64,000 nucleotides of DNA from the NCBI GenBank assembly GCA_963678675.1, contig OY783198.1, forward strand, positions 21,438,684 to 21,502,683, read 5' to 3'. A program made the translations under genes and the position numbers. Shown here piece by piece: positions 44,180 through 54,719 of this stretch; the first letter of the stretch is position 1, and every line of letters starts with the position of its first letter. This stretch comes from Xiphydria camelus (lineage: Eukaryota > Arthropoda > Insecta > Hymenoptera > Xiphydriidae). The notes under the pieces were generated by a model that had not been told where the DNA came from, did not search any database, and saw nothing but the letters and a program-made list of their open reading frames with translations.

Positions 44180-45370
44180 TCGCATGCGCTACAGACGAAC
44201 GTCCTATTCCCAAGAAGCATTTGCATTTATTTATTAATACAGTTTCTAAATTATACCCCTCTCTCCGCCACTGGCTGGTATAATTAATAAGGTAGCTCGA
44301 AACACGCCGGTGTGTATAAACTTGCATCCCCTCGTGTATACACGCGTATATCCATGTGCGCAGAGATAGATACACGCGCACGGGAAAAGATAGGAAGCGA
44401 AGAAGACGAGGCAGAGAGAAGAAGAGAGAGGAAGGGAAAGAGGGAGAGAGAGGGAGAGAGAGTAAACCACGCCGTATAGTATGTAACACATTCGCCAGGA
44501 CCAGCGGCTGCGCGAATAACTTAGCGTCCTTCTTTCTACCGCCGACTGCTGATACAAACATTGCATTATTCATGTCGACCTCGCTTAGCTCGGAGTTAAG
44601 CCCGACTAAGGCCCCGTCCACAACGCGGTTGCATAATTAACGCTGCTAAGTTAGCCACGGCTTGCGCTCGCCCGCGCAAAACTCCGGCGAATACGTTAAT
44701 TTAAAGTGAGGGAGGGATGGCGGGCGGAAGGGGCGAGTGAGAAAGTGCGGCGGAAGGATCGAGGGGAAGGGGGGATGTATGCTAAACAAATTACAGAAGG
44801 CGCGAATGAAGGGGTGCGTTACTTATACAGATAGATGTATATGTATACCTGTATCACCGCGCGAAGCGCAAGGAAAAGGGAATTGAAGAAAAATGAGGTC
44901 GAAGAGGGGGGGGGGGGGTGAAAGATTTAAATTTTCAGGGGTCCGTTCGAATATCAATCGCGCGCGCGCCGGAAATAAACGAAGGGCGCTCGGCTGGAAA
45001 ATTATCGCGCGCGGTTTCGCGTTACGGCATCGCGTGCGGATTTATTCCCCCCCGGTAAGAGTGCAATAAAAGCTTTTTCAGTGCCTTCGAAAGTGCGCGC
45101 GGCTGGAACGGCGCGCGGGTATAGCGCCTCCGATAAGGATTACTTTCGCGAAAACGCCACCGCGAGAACGACCCTTATCGGAAATGGGAGCCCCGCGCGC
45201 TGTTTCGCTCGAAAACTTCCGGCGCTCTATCGGAGAGCAACTGCAGTGCAGTCGCGCGGAGATCCGCGCTCGACGAGAATTGCTACTTAAGGTAAACATC
45301 GCGCGGCGAGGGGTAATTTCAATTGCTCGAACGACTTCCCGCTCGGGAAAGGTTTAGGCCTGGTTATACT
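44180..45370. other. Unique stretch with purine tract
   Basis: A nearly all-purine tract at about 44383-44463 gives a low-complexity Arg/Glu/Lys frame on one strand and a Leu/Ser frame on the other. There is a run of G near 44908-44918. No gene is recognised. Confidence 0.5.
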
Positions 45371-45372
45371 CG

Positions 45373-45412
45373 GCGCGAGCATGCGATTTAATTTTTATTG
45401 GTATGCTCGCGC
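45373..45412. repeat. Small hairpin, possible transposon end
   Basis: Perfect 10-bp arms GCGCGAGCAT/ATGCTCGCGC. The preceding GGCCTGGTTATACTCG at about 45358 is reminiscent of the Harbinger-like terminus at 9003, but no right end was found. Confidence 0.3.
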
Positions 45413-45499
45413 TTTGGAATGTATGCAGTGCTCAACGACAGTAGAAACTCACCGTGTCGAATTAGCGAGAAGGGATGCGTCTCTAGATAGACAAATGTA

Positions 45500-45610
45500 C
45501 ACTGTAACAAAATTTGTATTTTTAGTGTATTTTTATATAAAGCTTTTTTTTCCAATGCGTGATTATGAAAATTAGCATACTCCATAATTATGAAAATTAA
45601 CATACTCCAT
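45500..45610 (+). mobile_element. MITE family V, left fragment plus 25-bp tandem repeat
   Basis: CACTGTAACAAAATTTGTAT after TA (45498-45499), then TGTATTTTTATATAAAGCTTT, match the left arm at 54516. 45561-45585 and 45586-45610 are direct 25-bp copies (ATTATGAAAATTA.CATACT then CCAT) with one or two differences. The same words occur once per arm in the full V element. Confidence 0.6.
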
Positions 45611-45611
45611 A

Positions 45612-46920
45612 ATTATTTTAAAATATTTACTTTCAAGTTCATGCGGCAAAATGAACGTACATTTTAGAACACTCAATCATTATAATTTGTACGAACGTCG
45701 TGACGATCATACAAATCTATGTATCTGGGTCGAGTCGTGTGAAATCTCTCGCGATTATTCCGTTATAATTATTTTTAAATCGATTGCCCGCCACTATATG
45801 GCACATCCGCGAAATCGTAATCGGCGATTGCGTCTCCAGGAAAAAAGTGCGCCGACAATACAACGGCCTGCAATCTCATTTTTTCGCGACGCACGTCGTC
45901 TGCGCGGCGGGGATTAGCGTGGAAACGCGACGAGAAAACGAAGCGCAACGCCGCGCTCTGTATACTTATACGTATACGTGATTCGGGGACAGTAGGAAAT
46001 CGCTAGGGAAATCGTCGTATCGGCCGCAACCCCGCGATGCGTGTCGTGCGTGTAACGAACGATGATATCGGCTAGTATATGGGATGTTTGCAAGAAAAAA
46101 TAAAACTCTATTCTATAGCTAAGAATTTATTTCAGGTCTATCAGTGCTTTGTGTCTTGATTAAAGCTCCCCGAAGAAAAGGATTACCCGCTTATCACGCT
46201 TAAACGTTCGCTTCGATTAGAGATTTAATCACTGATAAGAGCGCAGGCCCCTCGACACGCGGGGTTACGAATAGCGCGTATCTAGGAAATCGTCGATACT
46301 CGATTCCCGCAATCCGACAGGTTTAGCGCCCCCTTAGCGCCCCCCGCGAGGAAATTGAAACCGCAATCCGTTTCTCCCGCATGGCAGTTATACCTGTGCG
46401 CGCGCGTCTATCGTCTCTCCTTATACTGTTCATCCCCGCATAAACGCGCGATCGTCGGTACTATAACGGCACACGAGCCAAAGGGCTGATATGAAGCCAA
46501 TGCGGAGCAATGCGCGTGACGGAAACCGATCTCGACGGTCCATCATGAAACCATCCGCCGCAGCTCACTTGCCGGTTGGCCGTGCGGCGTGTGCATCGCG
46601 TATCGAGCGGCGTTTCCACCGTCGTCTTACCAAAGTCGAACGGAGCCGAGCACGGACGAGAATTGCCGAGAGCACCTCTCGGCTCTGGGTCAGGTCGCAC
46701 GGGTCAACCGCCTCTCTCGTTAATATCGCGAGCAGCCTTACCAACTCGCGCTACTTCCGCTGTTGCTAACTCCGCGCGCACCCCTCTCCCTCGCACAAGA
46801 CCACCTCTTCCCGAACCCCGACAGTTTATCGCGTCGATCAGATAACCCGACCGATTGTCCGATTCCCTTCGGCGATGCGTGATCGGCGATCGTCTTTTGC
46901 GATATGTGAATCGGACGGAA
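45612..46920. other. Unique stretch, no gene recognised
   Basis: A good acceptor-like TAAGAATTTATTTCAG lies at about 46122-46137 (plus strand), but the following sequence soon meets stops in all frames and has no donor close by. CpG-rich after 46230. Confidence 0.45.
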
Positions 46921-46923
46921 ATA

Positions 46924-47112
46924 GGGCAGACCTAGGCGAGTCGGATCATAGATCAATATTTCTTAAATCGTATTGAAAATGAGCTTTTCGATCGTTCGTA
47001 TTACTTCGTTCCCTGTCCAATAAAGTAATACGAATAATCGAAATGTTCATTTTCACCACGATTTATATTTAAAAATATGGATCTATTATTCGCGATTCGC
47101 CTCGATCTACCC
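46924..47112. mobile_element. MITE family G, copy 2 (189 bp)
   Basis: TA at 46922-46923 and 47113-47114. Ends GGGCAGACCTAGGCGAGTCG and, reversed, GGGTAGATCGAGGCGAATCG. Central arms CGTATTACTT / AAGTAATACG match the G copy at 27766. Confidence 0.8.
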
Positions 47113-47114
47113 TA

Positions 47115-47815
47115 TTGTAATATCTCCCATTCGTCACCCTCATTTCACATCCTCTCTATAGACTTGCATTTCTTCCTCTTCCTTTAATCGTATACAGCAA
47201 TCCGGCTCATCGCCAGACATCAAAAGTTCATGATCTCATCGAATCCATAATCGCGCGTCTTACTCCGAGGATTGATAATTGAAGTAGCTGCTTATAAGGT
47301 CGTGAAAATGTGCCCCGGGGAACGATTATTATATGCTTTGCTCTTAACTGCGAGCTCGTTACTCGTCGACGTTGCGGCTCTGGCATAACCACGGTGTCTT
47401 CGTTGACGGGTGCTTTATTTATTTAACTCGTTAACACCAGCGGCGAACGACGCGGACGCTCCACCTCGAGTGAATTTAGACTGCGGTGTGCGAGGGGGAT
47501 GTATACGTGTATATGTATATATGGAGATGTCGGCTTGAAGATGTAGCGCCGTCCGGGCTGGATTATTGGATTGGACACTCTCCCTCCGCGAGTGCCTCCT
47601 CTTTTATCCGTCAACTCTGCCGTCACTCCGATTCTTTCTCGTCGATTGCCTTTTTGTCACTCCACTGCTGGTGTAAAGCATACAGTTATCAACAGTTTAA
47701 GCAGACGAAATTATACAGTAATCGACCTATTGCCCTCACTTTTAATCGAATGCATTTGTTATGAGAGATGGTCAATCACTGTGAGGGGGTCAATAACTAT
47801 ATATAATACTTTACC
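47115..47815. other. Unique stretch
   Basis: Short frames only (67-101 codons). No exon or repeat recognised. Confidence 0.4.
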
Positions 47816-47818
47816 CTA

Positions 47819-47938
47819 CTCTGAGAGAAATAATTGCTGGTGCGAAAAAAAATGTTTTCTTCAATCAAAGATATGATATAATTTCAGAATCAAGCCATGA
47901 TTTTCTTCGCGCAAGAAAATATTTGATAGGCTCGAATA
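47819..47938 (+). mobile_element. MITE family C, 3'-truncated copy
   Basis: CTCTGAGAGAAATAATTGCT after TA (47817-47818), then GATATAATTTCAGAATCAAG and AAATATTTGATAGGCTCGA. Homology stops abruptly at GAATAGG|ATCC. Confidence 0.7.
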
Positions 47939-47939
47939 G

Positions 47940-48838
47940 GATCCCAATGTCCAAAAGCGAATCGAAAGGAAACGAGCATGAGCGGCATTCGGATGTATTT
48001 AATTCCATCTCTCGAAACACGAAAACTCCTTCCTCGCTGCACCGCAATAACCAGCTATCCGATTTATTTCTATCGCCCGTATAAGTTTCCTAATGACAGA
48101 AACGAGGAATTCCCGCGGCGAGTTTTGTTTCAAAGGACGCTACTTTACGGTATATCGCGAGAAACATTAATATCCCGTCGAAAACGCCCGCCTGCGACTT
48201 ATCGCCGCTCTGCTGGAAGTTCCCAGCGAGCAACATTGTAGGATACAAGCGAAGGACTCGAAGAATTGATACCGCGAGAGGACGACTCTTTCGGACGACA
48301 CGTTCTTGCGATTATCCCCAAAATCACGCGTCCCGCTATAATCGTAATCAGGCGCTAACAATAATAACGAACCATCCGCGCCATCGATTCGCGAATTGTG
48401 AAACCCTTGGGGCAAAACGCGTTACCGTGCACAACTCGCGCGCACCCCGTAGCGAAATGCAACCGTCAACCTGCGCATTATACGTGTACAATGCCGTGTA
48501 CAACTCGTTGTACCGACGTTTTATGCCGCCGAAATACCAGCGCATGAGGATGTCCGGCTTCGTGTATCGCGACGCCAATTGTCCGTTGCGAATGGTAACG
48601 TGCTCTGGCGTCGAGGGCAAAACGCGGCGAGAGAGGGAGGGTGGACCTTCCGAACTGTAATAAAGGCACCTTTATGCACGCGTATATCCAGTGAAACACA
48701 CGGCCTGTACTGCTCTCGCATTACGCAGGTATACGCGAACACGCCAGCGAGCGCGTCAAGGCGCATTCGCATCGCGAGGGAAGCTGCAGCGGCGAGGAAT
48801 TAAATATTCAACGCGTTTCGTACAGCGATTCCTTGCGA
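47940..48838. other. Unique CpG-rich stretch
   Basis: Overlapping frames of 74-90 codons on both strands at 48167-48803; nothing recognised. Confidence 0.4.
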
Positions 48839-48840
48839 TA

Positions 48841-49091
48841 CACTGTTAGAAGTTGTCAAAAGCTTCCAACACATTTGTGAATTAAATTTGTAAAACTGTG
48901 TGATTGTGAAATTCCAAAACAACTGGACGATACATATTGTACATGATTGTACAATATTCATCGTGATTTTTCTATAGATTCCTTATGGAATTTGTATTTT
49001 CGCATCAGATTGTTAGTAGTTTCACCACACTCTTGTGTGTGTCTGAAGCTTTCAACACAATCTGTGAATTCAGAAGACATTTTTAACAATG
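48841..49091. mobile_element. MITE family Y (251 bp)
   Basis: TA at 48839-48840 and 49092-49093. Termini are CACTGTTAGAAGTTGTC and, reversed, CATTGTTAAAAATGTC. AAGCTTCCAACACA.TTTGTGAATT near the left and AAGCTTTCAACACAATCTGT then GAATT near the right form a direct repeat inside the element. Confidence 0.75.
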
Positions 49092-49093
49092 TA

Positions 49094-49578
49094 GCAGAGA
49101 AGCCGAACTTCTCGTCACTCCGGCGGCGACCACCGTACAGCCTCCGCGTGAGTCATAATAATGCCCCGTTGTATCGCCGTTACCCCAATGCGTCCGCTCG
49201 CTCCTAATCCCCCGCCATCATCGTCGAAACGTTACGAGCGCCCATCCGACCGAACTCTCGATAATCTCCCACGGTCTATTTCGAGGGCGAGATCGATCTC
49301 GCCGCAACAACGTGGATTCGTGACGTAGCTCGAAGCGATAACTCGTCACTCGCGTCCCCGCGCTGTAGCTGCGCGGGAATGCATAGAGACGGTAATTGAG
49401 AATTGTGGTCTCACCCCGCGTTGCATCGCTTCGTACACGTTCTGACCATTTGAAGCGACGGCCCCGGCGGAGCCCCCTGTACTACTCGGCGAGTTATGTG
49501 CGGTTACCGTTGTTACGCCAGGTGGGAGAGCTTGTAGCGCGTGGGCGGCGCACCGTGTAGAAAAACCTGTCAAGTTTT
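49094..49578. other. Unique stretch
   Basis: CpG-rich, no recognised feature. A 104-codon minus frame (49346-49660) runs into the duplicated block and is unsupported. Confidence 0.4.
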
Positions 49579-49581
49579 TGC

Positions 49582-50021
49582 TCGTTAAACGAGGCAGAGA
49601 GTCTCTTCCGGATTTTATTAACGAAAAAGTATCTAAATCTTGAAATAGGCTTGGATACACTGAACAAAATTATGAGGTTGAAATGACAAAACGCATAGCT
49701 GGTTTGACGCGGTTGGTTATTCTAACGAAGATACTGGTCAGTTGAACCAAATATCAGGTTGTTCTGGTCAAGCGTTTCATTATTCCAAGCCAACGGTTAG
49801 TTCGTTAAACGAGGTGAGGAGTCTTCCGGGTTTTGTTAATGGAAGGGTATCTAACTCTTGAAACAGGCCTGGGTACATTGAGAAAAATAATTAGGTTAAA
49901 TTGACAAAACGCGTTTGGTTATTCTAAACAAGATACTGGTCACTTGAACCGAATATCAAGTTGTTCTGATCAAATGTTTAATTATTCCAACCAAACATTT
50001 AGTTATTTTAATCAATAAGTG
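49582..50021 (+). repeat. Tandem duplication of 220 bp with a breakpoint inside a MITE
   Basis: Unit 1 (49582-49801) and unit 2 (49802-50021) both start TCGTTAAACGAGG and share TCTTCCGG.TTTT, TATCTAA.TCTTGAAA.AGGC, then the left part of a family A MITE. Unit 1 stops within the CCAAA array at ACGGTTAGT. Unit 2 continues into the rest of the MITE. Confidence 0.8.
49658..49798 (+). mobile_element. MITE family A, 3'-truncated copy
   Basis: CACTGAACAAAATTATGAGG after TA (49656-49657), then GTTGAAATGACAAAACGC and the first boxes of the CCAAA array. Truncated by the tandem-duplication junction near 49800. Confidence 0.75.
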
Positions 50022-50122
50022 ATCAGTCTAACCAAACAGATGAGGATCCATATTCCACCAAACGATTTGGTCATCGCTTTTCCAGGATTTTGGTTAGATT
50101 GACCAAGTCATTCTTCTCAATG
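49876..50122 (+). mobile_element. MITE family A, complete copy (247 bp)
   Basis: CATTGAGAAAAATAATTAGG after TA (49874-49875), right end TTCTTCTCAATG followed by CA (decayed TA). The full CCAAA array, GAGGATCCATATTCCACCAA and CCAGGATTTTGGTTAGATTG are present. Confidence 0.8.
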
Positions 50123-50123
50123 C

Positions 50124-51700
50124 ATACACGGTAGTTTTTAGTAAACTTATCATAACAAATATTAGAGAGCATCGCCATTAATAATCTAATTCTCTTCCTC
50201 GCAACCGTAATGGTCCCCGCGGATAGACGATGATAAATGACGAATGTTACTGCAGCCGCGGTAAAGGGTTAACGACGAGCGAGCAAGTTTAATTGGAATC
50301 GTGAACAAAAACGCGCTACACTCGCGTTGGTATAGAACGCAATGGCGGAATGGCACCGCGGCCCCCACTTGGGAAGTTATGCGCAGTTACCATAGATCAG
50401 GCCAAAGCGCGTGGATGTATGGTATGGTGCACCAGCGAGCTCTGTAATCACTTACACTTATTGTTATGTTCGTTGAACCGGCCGCATGCATCCGCGTTTT
50501 ATTACCGGAAACATACATATCCGGGTATGTGCAGGAATTGTAGGAGGGAATCAATTTCGATGGACTTTTATAATTGGAAAGTATTCACGGAAAAACATTT
50601 GATGTAAACAGTACATCGATTGCTACAAATTGTAATACAGTCTGTGCCTACCACGTAATAGGCGCAGGAAAATGTTAAATCGACAGAAGAAAAGTGTACA
50701 ATTTATCAGGAAAATGTTAAATTAACTGCAGGGTCGGATACATGTTTACATATCGACTAATTAATTGTACGCCAAGTTTAGTGGCATTTACAAGAATATA
50801 TTACATTTTTTCGGTATCTTTTTCGATACTTTACGTGCCTTTTTATTTCTGGATCGAACGAAACATTTCCAAATTCGACGACGAATGATGGACATCGATA
50901 CAGTATAATAGAATTTTCATCTGTCGATCGAAATGACGTGGTTCGATTCGACTGAACAGATCGTAATCTATTTTAAATCGTACTTTAAGTGTGATTATTT
51001 ATGGAAAGATCGCGAGGGGGATATACGCGAGTCTGAAAGTTTCTGCGGATGTGGAATGAAGTTTGATCGAACTTTATTGAACCTTCGGAAGGTTACCTAA
51101 ATTACAGAATTCGAGTTGCTGGAATACCATGCCAAAGTATTAACGATTTAACTGACTTCCGTGAGTTCCTCCGCGTTAGAAATTTCATATTGCTCGAAAT
51201 GTTCCGTTACAGCTTTTAAAAGAAAAAAAAAGAACTGGCAATTTAGTAGCGTTCGCGAGACGAATCGAGGACCGACGCGTTCAATTTCCACTTCTGGCTC
51301 ATCCGCAGCCACGATTTGAATTTTAAAGCAATTACCCGTTTTTCGCCCTTCCTCGTAAAATCGTATTTTTCCCGGATCCACCCCCTCCTTCCGCGCGAGC
51401 ACGGTGCTTTCAATTTTCGATCGAGTACAATGCTCGCGGTTATCACCGTCTTATTGCGCCGCCCGATCGTGGCGAAATGGCGATCGCAATAATTCGCCGG
51501 AATATTGCGTTTCTTTTGCCGAGGGGCGAGCCGACGGCCACGGTTCCCGGAAACTCCGCGCGGACCGAAGGGTGGCGACTCGAAGGGTGTTTGCTTCACT
51601 TGCACGCGATATAGAACACGAAAAGACCTCCTTTGGTCTAAGGACGTCCCTCGTGTAGAATATCCTTCAAAACGTGGCTCTTCGTTCTTTCTTTGGTCTT
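50124..51700. other. Unique stretch, no gene recognised
   Basis: AT-rich 50580-51240. Frames of 84-120 codons at 51148-51750 overlap on both strands. Confidence 0.45.
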
Positions 51701-51703
51701 ATA

Positions 51704-51961
51704 CGCAGGGAAAAGGAATCAGGTGGATCTACTTGCGATTCCGCAAGTAATTTATATATACCTATATACACAATATCTCTCAATGAAATTTTTTAATGCA
51801 TCAATTAGATATCTCTTTCTTACAATTATATGGCACAATATGTTGTTGCAAGGAAGAAATATTTCATTAATATGAAATAGTATTTCATTAACGTACATAA
51901 ATAATTATTTGCGACCCCGCTAGTAATTTTTAATAGATCCAACTAATTTTTTTTCTGAGTT
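51704..51961 (+). mobile_element. MITE family B, copy 2 (258 bp)
   Basis: TA at 51702-51703 and 51962-51963. The left end is CGCAGGGAAAAGGAATCAGG then TGGATCTACT. The right returns as AACTCAGAAAAAAAATTAGT. ATGCATCAATTAGATATCTC and AATAATTATTTGCGACCCC match copy 1 at 18310. Confidence 0.8.
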
Positions 51962-51964
51962 TAG

Positions 51965-53660
51965 AATGAAAGTAACTCGACCGACATTTCATTTCGGAAG
52001 TGCAGCGTAATTACTTCTTGGCTCTCGCAATATACCGATCGATTTTGCAAATCGAGCGAAATCCCTCTTGTAATGGCCGAGCGCTCCGAAACAAAAAATC
52101 TGTATTTAGCAACGTCGGTGTTAAAGCTTAAACATGATGCTTGCACGTGGTCTCTCGGTATCGGTCGTTTAATAACACCCTCGCCGCTTAACGATATCAG
52201 CAATGCCTCGCGTAACTACTTCATTTATAATCAACCTATGGCTTCCGCGCATACGCTCCAGCGAATAATAACCGCCCTCCGTATACGGGACTCCTTTATA
52301 GCGGCAAAGAAATATAGAATGCACACATCTCTCCTCTCCTTTCTCAATCTTTATTCCTGTATACGATCCCTTCTTTCCCTCCGTCTCGTCATCTCTTCAT
52401 TCTTCTTCACTTTTACCTATCCACACACTCAACGTTCCACAGCGCTGGAAATACGTACGAAGATTGAGGGGGTGTAGGTGTACCTAAACTCGTACGCGAG
52501 TTTCCATTCGCTTTCTCCGACGCCGCCGCGTGACCCAGTAACGTCGTCACATAGCGAACACGCGTTCGTGCACTTTTTTCTTTATCGTCTCTCCTGCAAG
52601 TGCTTAAAGTGTACACATCTGCAGATACAAATATACTCGCGCTCCCCGCCAGGAGATGTGCACAATGGTGAGAATCGCGAAAGTTTGTCGTATCACGTGC
52701 GATTTCAAAAATCCGCCGTAAGAGCGAGGCGGATGCGCGGAGTGAAATACAGAGGAGTAGATCGATTCTTCGCGCGGCTATGCAGGAATGAATGGAGAAG
52801 GGGTCGCGCTGCATATCTACGCGCCGAACTATTTGATATTTCCATGCCACTCCTCCAGTGCTATTGTACCTGGTATACGTACTCGCCACGTCGATTCGAC
52901 TTTGTCGACTTTAGCCACACATCGGCGGTCGACATCTTCGCGACGTGCCCAGCTTTTCCTCCCGCTTCTTTTTGCCATTTTCGCGGGCTCGACTCGAATT
53001 TGCTTCCTTACTCGCTATCGAAAATGGCTGCGGATCCGGTGGCGATGCTTTACATAATATTTGCGAGAAACTCGCGGAGTATAGCTGCGCGAGCGACGGC
53101 ACTACGTGACTGCGAGAGAGGAGAGAGAAAGAGAGGGCAAAATGAATACTCTTCCACCTCTCTCTCTCTCTCGCTCGTACAGAATGTCCAACTTTATGGG
53201 ACAGGGCCGAATTGTTTTCATCAAGAATCCGTTATGCGAATAAGTACAGTGGTACGTCTCTTTCGGAACGAAAAAAATTGCATTCGAAACATTTTTATCG
53301 CAAACCCCTCATAATTTCAGAATTACTCAACGACGCCCCATAAAACGGGACACCCCGCATGCGAATGCATATAACGCGTCACGCCGTCGATTGGTACTCG
53401 GTCGACCTGTGCAGAGCGCCTCGCAAATAATAATTATTACAGTCGCGTGTAAGCCGGTTATTAGTCGGCTCGCGGAAATACCGCTTCTGTTACTAATGAT
53501 TATGTTCGTTGTTCAAGTACCCCTCGCTAATGATTCCACTCGATCAGAGGCCGTCTACTGCATCCTCGCAAGTGCATGAAAATGCGTGCGCGCGGGGGCG
53601 ACGTAACGGCTCCTACCCCGACGTATGTAGATGTGTTACGTGCGCGAGGCGGCGCGATCG
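51965..53660. other. Unique stretch with the longest plus-strand ORF
   Basis: The 278-codon plus-strand frame (52478-53314) overlaps frames on both strands and has no recognisable domain. Near 52665 ATG|GTGAGA resembles a start codon at a splice donor, but nothing upstream supports an exon. (CT)n lies at about 53158-53174. Confidence 0.45.
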
Positions 53661-53667
53661 ATAAGCG

Positions 53668-53762
53668 CGACCGAATATGTCTATAACACCAGCCGCGGGA
53701 TCGGAGTGCCGCGTTGGGAGTATATGTCTATATAACGACACCAGCCGACGATCGGAATCGGA
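53668..53762 (+). repeat. Two-copy direct repeat, about 50-bp unit
   Basis: ATATGTCTATAACACCAGCC..GATCGGA and ATATGTCTATATAACGACAC then CAGCC..GATCGGA lie 53 bp apart in the same orientation. Confidence 0.6.
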
Positions 53763-53917
53763 ATTTATTGTCAGTTTGGCGATAATATTTTATCGTATCG
53801 ATGAGTAGTATTTATTTAGAAAAATCGCTACCGTTGTTTCAAATATTACTCGATACAATTTTGCATCACGCCAAGTTTACGATTATTTTTTAAGCCCATA
53901 TTTTTCATTTCCTTTAA

Positions 53918-54098
53918 CCCTTAACTAGGCGTATGGGGTCAAGACAATTTCAAATTGAAAAAAAAATGTGTTCGAGTGTTTGGAGCACGCCAGCGCTCTT
54001 TCTAGCTTCCTACCTCCCCGCGGGGAACGCAAATTAGTCGCGGCCAGAACATCAGAAAGTTACGTTTGTGTGACTTTTCCCATGCGCCTACTTAAGGG
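53918..54098. mobile_element. piggyBac-like MITE with intact TTAA duplications (181 bp)
   Basis: TTAA at 53914-53917 and 54099-54102 flank termini CCCTTAACTAGGCGTATGGG and, reversed, CCCTTAAGTAGGCGCATGGG, 18 of 20 identical. The interior shows no coding capacity. TTAA targets and CC-starting ends are the hallmark of the piggyBac superfamily. The element resembles its non-autonomous derivatives, mobilised in trans. Confidence 0.8.
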
Positions 54099-54102
54099 TT
54101 AA

Positions 54103-54512
54103 CTCCAAATTTTACAGCGATAATAACAGCATCGAGCATCTCGACTTTAAGTTGACATTAATGTTGAGGTCATTGAATGCGAAGTCGCTGTACACGATCG
54201 CCAGAGCGATATAAATCGCATGAACTGGATACGTAATGTATGAAGACAGCCCCCTCCCCTCTCACCCTCGTACGAGCTGTCCAGACGCGGTTATATGCAC
54301 CGAGCACTTCTGTGGAAACTCTCCGAGCGTATACATCTTCACCCCTCCTTTCGCGGTATTATTGGTATAAAAGCATATCGTATTCTCGTGTCCGGCTCGC
54401 TCGCACATTCGTCATTGCGGTCTACTTTATACTTTCGTGTGTATTGCAAGGGTGTAAAAGCGACGAGGACATAGGATGTACGCCGAGCGATTTGTACAGG
54501 TCTCTCGATTAC
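54103..54512. other. Unique stretch
   Basis: A 106-codon plus frame (54240-54560) runs into the V element; nothing recognised. Confidence 0.4.
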
Positions 54513-54515
54513 GTT

Positions 54516-54715
54516 CACTGTAAAAAAAAATATGTACTTTTAATATATATTTTTATATAAATCTTTTTTCTAATACACATGTAATTATGAAAATTAATGT
54601 ATTAATATATTCCTTTATGAAATTTTCCTTATAAATTTCATAACGAAGTATATTAATTTTCATAATTAAAGTATCGCGGATAAAAGTTTTATATATATTT
54701 GTATTTTTTACAGTG
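54516..54715. mobile_element. MITE family V, complete copy (200 bp)
   Basis: CACTGTAAAAAAAAATATGT and, reversed, CACTGTAAAAAATACAAATA, with internal AATTATGAAAATTAAT.TA in both arms. Very AT-rich. The flanks are TT and TT rather than TA, so either the target decayed or it differs. Confidence 0.75.
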
Positions 54716-54719
54716 TTGA

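Noticed and set aside
44356..44640. Plus-strand Arg/Glu-rich 94-codon frame
   Set aside because: Direct translation of a purine tract.
46100..46150. Good acceptor TTTATTTCAG followed by GTCTAT as a second ratchet site
   Set aside because: GTCTAT is not a donor, and no open exon with a donor follows.
52650..52673. ATG|GTGAGA as a second promoter's first exon
   Set aside because: Only a donor-like hexamer after an ATG; nothing upstream distinguishes it from background.
52478..53314. 278-codon plus-strand open frame
   Set aside because: Same reasoning; it runs through a (CT)n tract and has no recognisable protein feature.
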